NCBI RefSeq assembly: GCF_003667315.2
Contig: NZ_RCTZ02000012.1
Location: 62,001 to 126,000, forward strand
Origin: Tropicibacter alexandrii
GTDB taxonomy: Bacteria > Pseudomonadota > Alphaproteobacteria > Rhodobacterales > Rhodobacteraceae
Length of the DNA stretch: 64,000 nucleotides
Direction of reading: 5' to 3'
In this document: in pieces, positions 54,403-63,175 of the stretch
How the letters are laid out: each line of letters opens with the position of its first letter
Numbering within the stretch: position 1 is the first letter of the stretch
Made by a program: the position numbers and the translations under genes
Notes under the pieces: generated by a model
The model's input: the letters and a program-made list of their open reading frames with translations, nothing else
Told to the model about the DNA's origin: nothing
Database searches by the model: none

Positions 54403-56226
54403 ATGGCGACGGAACCGGTGACGGGCTTGGATGCGGTGTTGGCATTCTCGCTTGTGGGGGCTTTGGGGGTGGGCAGCCAATGGCTGGCCTGGCGGCTGCG
54501 ATTGCCGGCCATCGTGTTGATGCTTGCAGCGGGGCTGATCATCGGCCCGGCCACGGGGGTGCTGGATCCCGGCGCGCAATTCGGGGATATGTTATCCCCG
54601 ATGATTGCCATCGCGGTGGCGATCATCCTGTTCGAAGGCGGCCTGACGCTGAACCTGCGCGGCCTGTCGGATGCGGCGGTGGGGGTGCGACGGCTGGTGC
54701 TGATCGGCGCGCCGCTGGGTTGGCTGGCATCGAGCGCGGCCTTGCATTACGTGGCGGGTCTCAGTTGGGAGGGCGCGGCAGTCTTTGGCGGCATCATGAT
54801 CGTCACCGGCCCGACGGTGATCGCGCCCCTGCTGCGGCAGGCGCGCCTGCAAAAGCGCCCCGCGAACCTCCTGCAATGGGAAGCTATAGTGAACGACCCC
54901 GTGGGCGCGCTGGCGGCCGTGCTGGCCTTCGAGGTGGTGGTCGTCCTGCAGACCGCGACCGGGGTTGGCCACGCGGTGCAGACGCTGGGGCTGGGTATCT
55001 TGTTTGCCAGCGTGATCGGGGTCGCGGCGGGCTGGGGAATCGTCACCGCCTTCCGCAAGGCCTTGGTGCCGGAATACATGAAGGTGCCGGTGCTGTTCGT
55101 CGTGTTGCTGGTGGTCTTTGCCGGGGCGGACACGCTGTTGCACGAAAGCGGCCTGCTGGCGGTGACCATCATGGGTCTGTATATCGCCAATGCGCATCTG
55201 CCCAGTTTCACCGAATTGCGCCGGTTCAAGGAGCATGCGACGATCCTGCTGGTCTCGGGCGTGTTCATCCTGCTGGCCGCCAATATGAGTTGGGAGACGC
55301 TGAGCATTCTGGACTGGCAGGCCGCGGCCTTTGTGCTGGTGGTGGTGCTGGTGGCGCGTCCGTTGCCGGTGCTGATCGCGCTCGCCTTTTCCAATGTGCC
55401 GTGGAAGGAACGCCTGCTGGTGGCCTTCACCGGGCCGCGCGGCGTGGTGCTGGTCGCTGTCGCCGGGCTGTTCGGCGAACGCTTGGTGGAGCTGGGTATT
55501 CCAGATGCTGACCGGATCGCGCCGCTGGCCTTTGCGCTGGTGGCGGCGACGGTGGTGTTGCACGGCTTTACCCTGACGCCATTGGCGCGGGCGCTGGGGC
55601 TGAACGCGGCGAACAAGCCCGGCGTGCTGATCGTCGGCGGATCACGCTGGTCGATCGCGTTGGCCGAGGCGCTGAAAAAGCTCGACCTACCGGTGATGAT
55701 CGCCGATCCGAACCACGCCTATCTGCGCGCCGCGCGCGAGGCTGGGATCGATACCTTCTTTGGCGATATCCTGTCCGAGGTGGCCGAGCACCGCATAGAC
55801 CATGTGGCCTATGAAAAGGTGATCTGCGCGACGGATAATGACGCCTACAACACGCTGGTCGCCACCGATATCGCGCCGGAATTCGGTCGTGACAACGTGT
55901 TCCAGTTCAAGCGCGTGAAACAGGACAGCACCCGCCACGCCCTTCCGCCGACACTGGGCGGGCGGGCCATCGGCGCGGATGAAACCTATTTCGAGGCCAA
56001 TGCCCGTCTGTCCGAAGGCTGGGAGTTCCGCGTGACCAAGCTGTCGGAGGAATTCACCTTGGATCACTGGCGCGAGATGTACCCGGAGGCCATCCCCGTG
56101 GCCGATCTGGGCCCGAACGGCACGCTGCGACTGCTGGGCGGAAAACGCGAACCCAAGGATGGGGCTGGCGTGCGGATCGTGTCGCTGGGGCCGGTGCGTC
56201 CGGAGCGGGCCGAGGGACAGGCCTAA
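54403..56226 (+). CDS. CPA1-type cation:proton antiporter with TrkA-N domain
   Basis: The protein has 607 residues. About 12 transmembrane helices cover residues 1-400 with EAIVNDPVGA carrying the Asn-Asp pair typical of electroneutral CPA1 exchangers (NhaP/NHE type). A cytoplasmic TrkA-N/RCK Rossmann domain follows (NKPGVLIVGGSRWSIALAEAL, CATDNDAYNTLVA), which usually gates transport by nucleotide binding. It exchanges sodium or potassium for protons. The start ATG is at 54403. argS follows 57 bases later. Confidence 0.88.
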   Translation: MATEPVTGLDAVLAFSLVGALGVGSQWLAWRLRLPAIVLMLAAGLIIGPATGVLDPGAQFGDMLSPMIAIAVAIILFEGGLTLNLRGLSDAAVGVRRLVLIGAPLGWLASSAALHYVAGLSWEGAAVFGGIMIVTGPTVIAPLLRQARLQKRPANLLQWEAIVNDPVGALAAVLAFEVVVVLQTATGVGHAVQTLGLGILFASVIGVAAGWGIVTAFRKALVPEYMKVPVLFVVLLVVFAGADTLLHESGLLAVTIMGLYIANAHLPSFTELRRFKEHATILLVSGVFILLAANMSWETLSILDWQAAAFVLVVVLVARPLPVLIALAFSNVPWKERLLVAFTGPRGVVLVAVAGLFGERLVELGIPDADRIAPLAFALVAATVVLHGFTLTPLARALGLNAANKPGVLIVGGSRWSIALAEALKKLDLPVMIADPNHAYLRAAREAGIDTFFGDILSEVAEHRIDHVAYEKVICATDNDAYNTLVATDIAPEFGRDNVFQFKRVKQDSTRHALPPTLGGRAIGADETYFEANARLSEGWEFRVTKLSEEFTLDHWREMYPEAIPVADLGPNGTLRLLGGKREPKDGAGVRIVSLGPVRPERAEGQA

Positions 56227-56283
56227 GCGCATTTGACCCCGGCGGCAGGCGTGATAGAGGACGTTCCAAAGTTGGAGCGACCG

Positions 56284-58023
56284 ATGAACCTGTTTTCCGA
56301 TATCCGCGCGCTGGTGATCGCCTCGATCGAGGCGCTGCAATCCGAGGGCACCTTGCCCACGGGCCTGACCCTCGATGCCGTCACGACCGAACCGCCGCGT
56401 GACCCGGCCCATGGCGATATGGCGACCAATGCCGCGATGGTGCTGGCCAAACCGGCCAAGATGAAGCCGCGCGACATTGCCGAGGCGCTGGCGGTAAAGC
56501 TGTCCGCCGACGACCGGATTGCCAGCGCCGAGGTGGCCGGGCCGGGGTTTCTGAACCTGCGGCTGGCCAACAGCGTCTGGCGGGGGCTGCCGGGTGCGAT
56601 CCTGAAGGCGGGCACCGAATACGGGCGCTCGACGATGGGGCAGGGGCTCCGTGTCAACGTCGAATATGTCTCCGCCAACCCGACCGGTCCGATGCATGTG
56701 GGCCATGCGCGCGGCGCGATCGTGGGTGACGCGATGGCCAGCTTGCTGGCCTATGCGGGCTATGACGTGACCCGCGAATACTACATCAACGATGGCGGCG
56801 CGCAGGTCGATGTGCTGGCGCGCTCGGTCTACCTGCGGTATTTGCAGGCCCACGGCCAAGACGTCGAATTCGCCGATGGCACCTATCCCGGCGAATACCT
56901 GATCGAGGTCGGCGAGGCGCTGAAGGCCAAGGTGGGCGATGCCTATCTGGACAAGGGCGAAGACGTCTGGCTGGCCGATGTCCGCGAATTCGCCACAGAC
57001 GCCATGATGGCGCTGATCCGCGAGGACCTCGCGGCGCTTGGCGTGCACATGGATCACTTTTTTTCCGAAAAGTCGCTTTATGGCACGGGGCGGATCGAGG
57101 CGGCGATCGACAGCCTGCGCGACAAGGGCCTGATCTATCGCGGCGTGCTGGAACCGCCCAAGGGCAAGACGCCCGAGGATTGGGAACCGCGCGAACAGAC
57201 CCTGTTCAAGTCCACCGCCCATGGCGACGACGTGGACCGCCCGATCATGAAATCGGACGGCTCGTGGACCTATTTCGCCCCCGACATCGCGTACCACTAT
57301 GACAAGGTGCAGCGTGGCTTCGACATGCTGATCGACATCTTTGGCGCCGATCACGGTGGCTACGTCAAACGTATGAAGGCCGCCGTCAGCGCGCTGTCCG
57401 AGGGCCGCGTGCCGCTCGACATCAAGCTGATCCAGTTGGTCAAGCTGTTCAAGAACGGTGAGCCGTTCAAGATGTCCAAACGGGCCGGGACCTTCATCAC
57501 CCTGCGCGATCTGGTCGAGATGGTGGGGGCCGATGTGGCCCGGTTCCACATGCTGACCCGCAAATCCGACGCGGCGCTGGATTTCGACTTCGACAAGGTG
57601 GTCGAGCAGTCCAAGGAAAACCCGGTTTTCTATGTCCAATACGCCCATGCCCGGATCTGCTCGGCGCTGCGCAAGGCCGCCGAGGCCGGTGTCGACGTCT
57701 CCGATGCGACGCTGGCAGAGGTGACGCCGGACCTGAGCCATACGGCCGAGGTCGCCTTGGCCGCCAAGCTGGCGGAATGGCCGCGTCTGGTGGAAATCGC
57801 CGCGCGCACGCATGAACCGCACCGCATCGCCACCTACCTGTCGGAACTCGCATCCGACCTGCACGGGTTGTGGAATCAGGGCAAGGACACGCCAGAGATG
57901 CGCTTTGTCCAGGATAGCCCCGATGCCACACAGGCGAAAATTCTGCTCGTACGCGCCACGGCGGTTGTGATTTCCGCCGGTCTTGGTATCTTGGGCGTGA
58001 CGCCGGCAGAAGAAATGCGCTGA
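56284..58023 (+). CDS. argS: Arginyl-tRNA synthetase
   Basis: The protein has 579 residues. The class I HIGH motif appears as [13 protein letters not shown] (about 138-150) and the KMSKS loop as [16 protein letters not shown] near residue 397, with an ArgS N-terminal additional domain and the DALR anticodon-binding domain at the C-terminus. It charges tRNA-Arg. The ATG at 56284 follows TTGGAG with 6-base spacing; the longer frame starts inside the preceding gene's tail. Confidence 0.96.
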   Translation: MNLFSDIRALVIASIEALQSEGTLPTGLTLDAVTTEPPRDPAHGDMATNAAMVLAKPAKMKPRDIAEALAVKLSADDRIASAEVAGPGFLNLRLANSVWRGLPGAILKAGTEYGRSTMGQGLRVNVEYVSANPTGPMHVGHARGAIVGDAMASLLAYAGYDVTREYYINDGGAQVDVLARSVYLRYLQAHGQDVEFADGTYPGEYLIEVGEALKAKVGDAYLDKGEDVWLADVREFATDAMMALIREDLAALGVHMDHFFSEKSLYGTGRIEAAIDSLRDKGLIYRGVLEPPKGKTPEDWEPREQTLFKSTAHGDDVDRPIMKSDGSWTYFAPDIAYHYDKVQRGFDMLIDIFGADHGGYVKRMKAAVSALSEGRVPLDIKLIQLVKLFKNGEPFKMSKRAGTFITLRDLVEMVGADVARFHMLTRKSDAALDFDFDKVVEQSKENPVFYVQYAHARICSALRKAAEAGVDVSDATLAEVTPDLSHTAEVALAAKLAEWPRLVEIAARTHEPHRIATYLSELASDLHGLWNQGKDTPEMRFVQDSPDATQAKILLVRATAVVISAGLGILGVTPAEEMR

Positions 58024-58096
58024 CAAAAGCCACTCTGCCGCGTCTGGACAGGCAATGTGCGCGGGCCTTCCCGCGCCCCATTCAAGAGCAGACGTT

Positions 58097-58116
58097 CTGA
58101 CAGGGCACCCTGTCAG
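58097..58116. repeat. Short perfect inverted repeat between argS and the SPOR gene
   Basis: CTGACAGGG and CCCTGTCAG are perfect 9-bp arms separated by CA. It lies 74 bases after argS and just before the ribosome binding site of the SPOR gene. It could be a terminator stem without T-run or a protein-binding site. Confidence 0.45.
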
Positions 58117-58132
58117 GAGACAAGAGGCAGAG

Positions 58133-59122
58133 ATGGCGGATTACACCTATGACGGGGCCTATCGCGGGTCCCATGAAGGGGCTTATCGGGCCCCTGCGTC
58201 CCGTGGGGGGGCGTCTTTCGCGAATATCGCCGGTGCGGTGGTATCGCTGGGTCTTGTGGTGGGTGTTGGCGTCTGGGGGTATGGCGTGATGTCGCGCGAT
58301 GTGTCGGGGGTCCCGGTGGTGCAAGCCATGGCCGGGCCGATGCGCGTGGCACCGCAGGACCCGGGCGGCGAATTGGCCGATCATCAGGGGCTTGCGGTCA
58401 ATGCCGTGGCAGGCAATGGCGCCGCCGAGGCGCCCGCCGACCGGTTGGTTCTGGCCCCGCGCCCGGCGGGGCTGGGTGCCGATGACGTGGCGCTTGGGGC
58501 TTTGACCTCCGAGGAGGCGAAGCCGCCCGTGCCCGCCTCCATGGCGACCAATGCCGAGATCATAGAGCTTTCGGCCCCCGAGATCGCAGAAGACGACCCG
58601 GTTCAGGCGCTCGCCAACCAGCTGGCCGCCGGGGCGGCACCGCTTCAGGACCTCGATATCGAGGATGCCCCGCAGGTGGTGACCGAACTCAACGACTCGC
58701 TGGCCGAGGAGGTCGACGAGCCGATCTATACCGGGCCGGGTCTGGCGCGCAGCTTGCGTCCGCGCCTGCGGCCCACCGGCCTGAGCCAAGTCGCGCCGGT
58801 TTCGGTCGATGCGGCCGTGGCGGCCGTCGCCGCGCCGATGACGCAGGAACTGGACGTGGCCAGCATCGAGGCCGGCACGCGGCTGGCGCAGATCGGGGCC
58901 TTTGACAGCGTCGAGAGCGCGCGCGCCGAATGGCAGCGGCTCGAGGGGCGGTTCGGCGACTATCTCGACGGCAAGAACCGCGTCATTCAAAAGGCATCGA
59001 GCGGGGGGCGGACTTTCTACCGCCTGCGCGCCGAGGGCTTTGCCGATCTCAGCGATGCTCGCCGCTTCTGCGCGTCCTTCGTGGCGCAGAATGTCGACTG
59101 CATCCCCGTGGTGCATCGGTGA
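58133..59122 (+). CDS. SPOR-domain cell envelope protein
   Basis: The protein has 329 residues. A short cytoplasmic tail and one membrane helix (about 30-53, IAGAVVSLGLVVGVGVWGYGVM) are followed by a long acidic, proline/alanine-rich linker. A C-terminal SPOR domain of about 75 residues ends the protein (TRLAQIGAFDSVESARAEWQRLEGRF, YRLRAEGFADLSDARRFCASF). SPOR domains bind denuded glycan strands at the division septum. Its stop overlaps the GTG start of nagZ (GTGA), linking it to peptidoglycan recycling. The ATG at 58133 has SD AGAGGCAG. Confidence 0.85.
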   Translation: MADYTYDGAYRGSHEGAYRAPASRGGASFANIAGAVVSLGLVVGVGVWGYGVMSRDVSGVPVVQAMAGPMRVAPQDPGGELADHQGLAVNAVAGNGAAEAPADRLVLAPRPAGLGADDVALGALTSEEAKPPVPASMATNAEIIELSAPEIAEDDPVQALANQLAAGAAPLQDLDIEDAPQVVTELNDSLAEEVDEPIYTGPGLARSLRPRLRPTGLSQVAPVSVDAAVAAVAAPMTQELDVASIEAGTRLAQIGAFDSVESARAEWQRLEGRFGDYLDGKNRVIQKASSGGRTFYRLRAEGFADLSDARRFCASFVAQNVDCIPVVHR

Positions 59123-60123
59123 GCCGTTTCGCCGCGGCCATCTATGGCTGCGAAGGAGAACGTCTGAGCCATGACGAGGCGCGCTTCTTTGCCGAGGCGC
59201 GCCCCTTCGGTTTCATCCTGTTCAACCGCAACCTTGGCGGGCGCGCGCAAATCCGCGCGCTGTGCGACGACCTGCGGCAGGCGGCGGGATATGATGCGCC
59301 GATCTTCATCGATCAGGAGGGCGGGCGCGTGCAGCGCCTGCGCGCACCCTTGGCCACCGACTGGCTGCCACCTTTGGAGGATGTGCAGCGCTTCGGCCCA
59401 CGGGCCGAGCGCGCGATGGAGTTGCGCGCGCAGATCATCGCGCTTGAACTGCGGGGCTTGGGTCTAAGCGGCAATTGCGTGCCCTGTCTGGACATCGCGC
59501 GGCCCGACACACATCCCGTGCTGCGCAATCGCTGCTACGGAGAAGACCTTGAGACGGTTGTGAAAATCGGTCGCGCGGTGCTGCGTGGCACGCAGGCGGG
59601 CGGGGTCTTGCCGGTGATCAAGCACATGCCGGGCCATGGATTGGGCACGCTGGACAGCCATCTGGAATTGCCGCGCGTGACGGCCTTGCTGGACGCGTTG
59701 GACCGCACCGATTTCGCCGCGTTCAAGGCCTTTGCCGATGCGCCGCTTGGCATGTCGGCGCATCTGGTGTTCGAGGCGCTCGACCCGCGCCCGGCGACGA
59801 TCTCGCCGGTGATGATCGGGTTGATCCGCCAGCGGATCGGCTTTGACGGCCTGTTGATGACCGACGACATCAGCATGGAGGCGCTGTCCGGCAGCGTGGC
59901 CGAGCGGGGGCGCGCGGCGCTGGATGCGGGTTGCGATCTGGTGCTGCACTGTAACGGCGATCTTGACGAGATGCGCGCCCTGCACGGTGCCATTGATCGC
60001 ATGACAGAAGCGGCACAAACCCGCGCGCAGGCTGCGCTTGCGACGCGGGCCTACCCCGCCAATCTTGACATCGCGCACCTGAGATCAGAGTTTGACGCTT
60101 TGTTGACCAGCGCCACCGCATGA
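59119..60123 (+). CDS. nagZ: Beta-N-acetylhexosaminidase NagZ
   Basis: The protein has 334 residues of glycoside hydrolase family 3. It contains FIDQEGGRVQRL, VIKHMPGHGLGTLDSHLELP with the catalytic histidine loop, and the nucleophile aspartate in LLMTDDISM. It removes GlcNAc from muropeptides in cell-wall recycling. The start is GTG at 59119, inside the preceding gene's stop. The 3' end overlaps scpA by 4 bases (ATGA). Confidence 0.93.
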   Translation: MSRFAAAIYGCEGERLSHDEARFFAEARPFGFILFNRNLGGRAQIRALCDDLRQAAGYDAPIFIDQEGGRVQRLRAPLATDWLPPLEDVQRFGPRAERAMELRAQIIALELRGLGLSGNCVPCLDIARPDTHPVLRNRCYGEDLETVVKIGRAVLRGTQAGGVLPVIKHMPGHGLGTLDSHLELPRVTALLDALDRTDFAAFKAFADAPLGMSAHLVFEALDPRPATISPVMIGLIRQRIGFDGLLMTDDISMEALSGSVAERGRAALDAGCDLVLHCNGDLDEMRALHGAIDRMTEAAQTRAQAALATRAYPANLDIAHLRSEFDALLTSATA

Positions 60124-60917
60124 CAGAGACCGACCCTCAGGACAGCCTTCCCCTTTCCGTGACAGACCGCCTCGCCGCCGAGGCGTTCGTCATCGACGTG
60201 GACGGGTTCGAGGGGCCGCTGGACCTGCTGTTGAACATGGCGCGCACGCAGAAGGTCGATCTGCGCAAGATTTCGATCCTCGCGCTGGCGCGGCAATACC
60301 TCGCCTTTGTCGAGCAGGCCAAGGCGCTGCGGCTGGAACTGGCGGCGGATTATCTGGTGATGGCGGCGTGGCTGGCCTTCCTGAAATCCCGCCTGCTGCT
60401 GCCCCCGGACCCGACCGAAGAAGGCCCGTCGGGCGAGGAACTCGCCGCGCATCTGGCCTTTCAGCTGGAACGCCTGCAAGCCATGCGCGAGGCTGCCGCG
60501 CGGCTGATGGCGCGCGACCGGCTGGGGCGCGACTTCTTTGCGCGCGGCCTGCCCGAGGACATGCAGCGCGTGCGCCGGGTGCGCTATACGGCGACGCTGG
60601 TCGACCTGATGAAGGCCTATTCCCGCATCCGCACCCGCGACGAATTCCGCCCCTTCGTGATGGACCGCGACAAGGTGTTCACGATGGAGCAGGCGCTGGA
60701 GCGGATGCGCGGGCTGATCGGTTTCGCCGGCGAGTGGACGGACCTCGGCAGCTACCTGCCCGACGGGTGGGAGGATGACCCGGTGAAATGGCGCAGCGCC
60801 ACGGCGGCGACCTTTGCCGCCAGTCTCGAACTGGTCAAGGAAGGCAAGGCCGTCCTGAAACAAAGCGATACCTTTGCGCCGATCCACGTGCGCCGCAGGG
60901 AGAGCCGCAATGAGTGA
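60120..60917 (+). CDS. scpA: Segregation and condensation protein ScpA
   Basis: The protein has 265 residues with the kleisin N-terminal signature FEGPLDLLLNMARTQKVDLRKISILALARQYL (about 30-61) and DYLVMAAWLAFLKSRLLLP. ScpA bridges the SMC dimer and binds ScpB. The gene overlaps nagZ by 4 bases and scpB by 8. Confidence 0.94.
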   Translation: MTETDPQDSLPLSVTDRLAAEAFVIDVDGFEGPLDLLLNMARTQKVDLRKISILALARQYLAFVEQAKALRLELAADYLVMAAWLAFLKSRLLLPPDPTEEGPSGEELAAHLAFQLERLQAMREAAARLMARDRLGRDFFARGLPEDMQRVRRVRYTATLVDLMKAYSRIRTRDEFRPFVMDRDKVFTMEQALERMRGLIGFAGEWTDLGSYLPDGWEDDPVKWRSATAATFAASLELVKEGKAVLKQSDTFAPIHVRRRESRNE

Positions 60918-61557
60918 GATCGAGCCCGCCGACAGCCTGTTCGACGCGCCGCCCATGGCAGAACAGGAACGCATGGTCGAGGCGATCCTCTTTGCCAGCG
61001 CCGAACCCGTGACGGTCAAGGAATTGTCCGACCGGATGCCGCATGGCTGCGACGCGGGCGCGGCGCTTGTGCATCTGGAAAAGCGCTATGAGGGGCGCGG
61101 CGTACGGCTCGTGCGTGTGGGCGAGGCTTGGGCCTTTCGCACCGCGCCGGACCTTGGCTTCCTGATGCAGCGCGAGACGGTCGAACAGCGCAAGCTGTCC
61201 CGCGCCGCGATCGAGACGCTGGCGATCATCGCCTATCACCAGCCTGTCACTCGCGCCGAGATCGAGGAAATTCGCGGCGTGTCCGTGTCGCGCGGCACCG
61301 TCGACCAGTTGCTGGAAATGGACTGGATCCGCTTCGGGCGCCGCAGGCTGTCGCCGGGGCGGCCCGTGACCTTTGTGGTCACCCAGACCTTCCTTGACCA
61401 TTTCGGGCTGGAAAGCGCGCGCGATCTGCCGGGGCTGGCGGAATTGCGCGCCGCCGGTCTGCTGGAAAGCCGCCCCGCGCCGTTTGGCAGCAGCCCGGAC
61501 GACGACGATGACGAGGTCATCGACGACGAGGGGCAGGGCGACATGTTCGAGGATTAG
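60910..61557 (+). CDS. scpB: Segregation and condensation protein ScpB
   Basis: The protein has 215 residues of paired winged-helix domains (MVEAILFASAEPVTVKELSDRM, AAIETLAIIAYHQPVTRAEIEEIRGVSVS). It ends in an unusually acidic tail (PDDDDDEVIDDEGQGDMFED). ScpB dimers bind ScpA in the SMC complex that condenses and segregates the chromosome. The ATG at 60910 is inside scpA. Confidence 0.94.
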   Translation: MSEIEPADSLFDAPPMAEQERMVEAILFASAEPVTVKELSDRMPHGCDAGAALVHLEKRYEGRGVRLVRVGEAWAFRTAPDLGFLMQRETVEQRKLSRAAIETLAIIAYHQPVTRAEIEEIRGVSVSRGTVDQLLEMDWIRFGRRRLSPGRPVTFVVTQTFLDHFGLESARDLPGLAELRAAGLLESRPAPFGSSPDDDDDEVIDDEGQGDMFED

Positions 61558-61649
61558 GCCCGTCCCGGCAGGGTGCAGAAAACACCCGGTCGGGGCCTGA
61601 AATCCGCCGTGTTTCCTGCTATATTGGTGCAAAAGCAGTGAGGCAGGAC

Positions 61650-61856
61650 ATGAACGCGAACCAGATTTTCAACATGATCATGCGCATGGTGATGCGCAAG
61701 GCGATCAACAAGGGCATCAATGCCGGGGTCAAGAAGATGGGCCGGGGCGGTGGCGCAGCCCGCGGTGGCGCATCCGAAGGTGGCGCCGACACCAAGAAAC
61801 AGATCCGGCAGGCGCGCCGCGCCGCGAAACTGGCGCAGCGTGGCGGTCGGATGTGA
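61650..61856 (+). CDS. Small basic protein of unknown function
   Basis: The product has 68 residues: an N-terminal methionine-rich helix (NQIFNMIMRMVMRKAINKGI), a glycine-rich centre and an arginine/lysine-rich C-terminus (KKQIRQARRAAKLAQRGGRM). It is strongly basic and may bind nucleic acid or membrane surfaces. The ATG at 61650 has SD GAGGCAGG. It follows scpB by 92 bases and abuts the convergent dCTP deaminase gene. No family is recognised. Confidence 0.6.
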   Translation: MNANQIFNMIMRMVMRKAINKGINAGVKKMGRGGGAARGGASEGGADTKKQIRQARRAAKLAQRGGRM

Positions 61857-62933
61857 TCAGCTCTTGAAATGTTTGGACAGTTTCAGGCCTTGCCCTTGGT
61901 AGTTCGAGGCAATTCCCGACCCATAAAGCTGGGCGGGAATTTCCGACATGCGTTCATAAACGAGCCGCCCGACGATCTGCCCGTGTTCCAGCACGAAAGG
62001 CGCCTCGTGGCAGCGGACCTCCAGCACGCCGCGCGCGCCTGAGCCACCCGCCGGGGCATGGCCGAAACCGGGATCGAAGAACCCGGCATAATGCACGCGG
62101 AACTCGCCGACCATCGCCAGATAAGGGGCCATTTCGGCGGCATAGCCCGGTGGGATATGCACCGCCTCGCGGCTGACAAGGATATAGAACGCGCCGGGAT
62201 CGAGGATCAGCTGCCGCTCGGTGCTGTGCAGCGGGTCCCAGAAATCAGCGGCGTCATAGGCGCCGATCCGATCAAGGTCGATCACGCCGGTATGCGGTTT
62301 GGCGCGGTAGCCGACAAGGTCGCCCGCGCCCGGTTCTAGATCGACGGAAAAACCCAAGCCCTCGCCGATCACCGGGGTGCCGCCCGACACCAGCGTCTGC
62401 GCCTCGTGCAACTGCGCCAGTTCTGAATCGGTCAGAACCGAGCGGCCACGGCGAAACCGGATCTGGTTCAGCCGCATGCCGGGGCGCACCAGCACGGAAA
62501 ACGAACGGGGGCAGATCTCGGCATAGAGCGGGCCGTCATAGCCCTGCGGAATGCGGTCGAATTCGACCCCGCCATCGGTGATGACACGGGTCAGCAGGTC
62601 AAGCCGCCCGGTCGAGCTTTTGGCATTGGCGATGGCTTGGATGTCGTCGGGCAGGCTGAGATGTTCCATCAGCGGTACGACATAGACGCAGCCTTTTTCC
62701 AGCACGGCCCCGGGGCCAAGGTCGATGCGGTGCATCTCGAACTCATCGAGCCGGTCGGCAACGCTGCGGCCATGTCCGGCAAGGAAAGAGGCGCGCACGC
62801 GGTAGGCGACGGTGCCCAGCCGCAGGTCGAGGCTGGCGGGCTGGATCTGCCCCTCGACAAAGGGCTGGTCCGCGCCAAGCGCCTTGCTGGCGATCAGGCT
62901 TTCGATCTGCTGGCTGGCCAATACCCCGGTCAT
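61857..62933 (-). CDS. dcd: 2'-deoxycytidine 5'-triphosphate deaminase, two-domain type
   Basis: The protein has 358 residues, about twice the length of classical Dcd. Both halves show dUTPase-fold elements: SLDLRLGTVAYRV, NAKSSTGRLDLLTRVITDGGVEFD and RSFSVLVRPGMRLNQIRFRRG in the first; ILDPGAFYILVSREAVHIPPGYAAEM and HYAGFFDPGFGHAP in the second. This doubled form is typical of alphaproteobacteria and makes dUTP from dCTP for thymidylate synthesis. The ATG at 62933 follows GAGGAGAGG; the earlier ATG at 62957 is less well placed. Confidence 0.85.
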   Translation of the reverse strand: MTGVLASQQIESLIASKALGADQPFVEGQIQPASLDLRLGTVAYRVRASFLAGHGRSVADRLDEFEMHRIDLGPGAVLEKGCVYVVPLMEHLSLPDDIQAIANAKSSTGRLDLLTRVITDGGVEFDRIPQGYDGPLYAEICPRSFSVLVRPGMRLNQIRFRRGRSVLTDSELAQLHEAQTLVSGGTPVIGEGLGFSVDLEPGAGDLVGYRAKPHTGVIDLDRIGAYDAADFWDPLHSTERQLILDPGAFYILVSREAVHIPPGYAAEMAPYLAMVGEFRVHYAGFFDPGFGHAPAGGSGARGVLEVRCHEAPFVLEHGQIVGRLVYERMSEIPAQLYGSGIASNYQGQGLKLSKHFKS

Positions 62934-62998
62934 GTGCCTCTCCTCGTTGGGTATCAAGGCTTTAGCAATGGCTGCGCCCGAGGGGAAGCAGATACGCG

Positions 62999-63023
62999 AA
63001 AGCCCCGCACGAGGCGGGGCTTT
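62999..63023 (-). terminator. Terminator downstream of tRNA-Pro
   Basis: AAAGCCCCGC (62999-63008) and GCGGGGCTTT (63014-63023) are perfect arms with a 5-base loop. It lies 12 bases past the 3' end of the minus-strand tRNA and has short U-tracts on both sides. Confidence 0.75.
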
Positions 63024-63034
63024 TCAGGGTGTTT

Positions 63035-63111
63035 TGGTCGGGCTAGCAGGACTCGAACCTGCGACCTTCCGTCCCCCAGACGGACGCGCTACCAGGCTGC
63101 GCTATAGCCCG
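63035..63111 (-). tRNA. tRNA-Pro, anticodon GGG
   Basis: The minus strand folds as a standard 77-base tRNA. The acceptor stem is CGGGCTA/TAGCCCG with discriminator A and encoded CCA. The anticodon arm is TCCGT-CTGGGGG-ACGGA giving anticodon GGG, and the T-arm contains GCAGG-TTCGAGT-CCTGC. It reads CCC/CCU proline codons. Confidence 0.96.
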
Positions 63112-63175
63112 ACTTGTGCGCCGTTCATACTGGTTTTCAGGGCAGGGGCAAGCCCTTGCGGCAGAAAATTTTCGC

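Noticed and set aside
63035-63111. tRNA-Pro gene as an island insertion site
   Set aside because: No integrase, direct repeat of the tRNA 3' end or composition change is seen on either side within the window.
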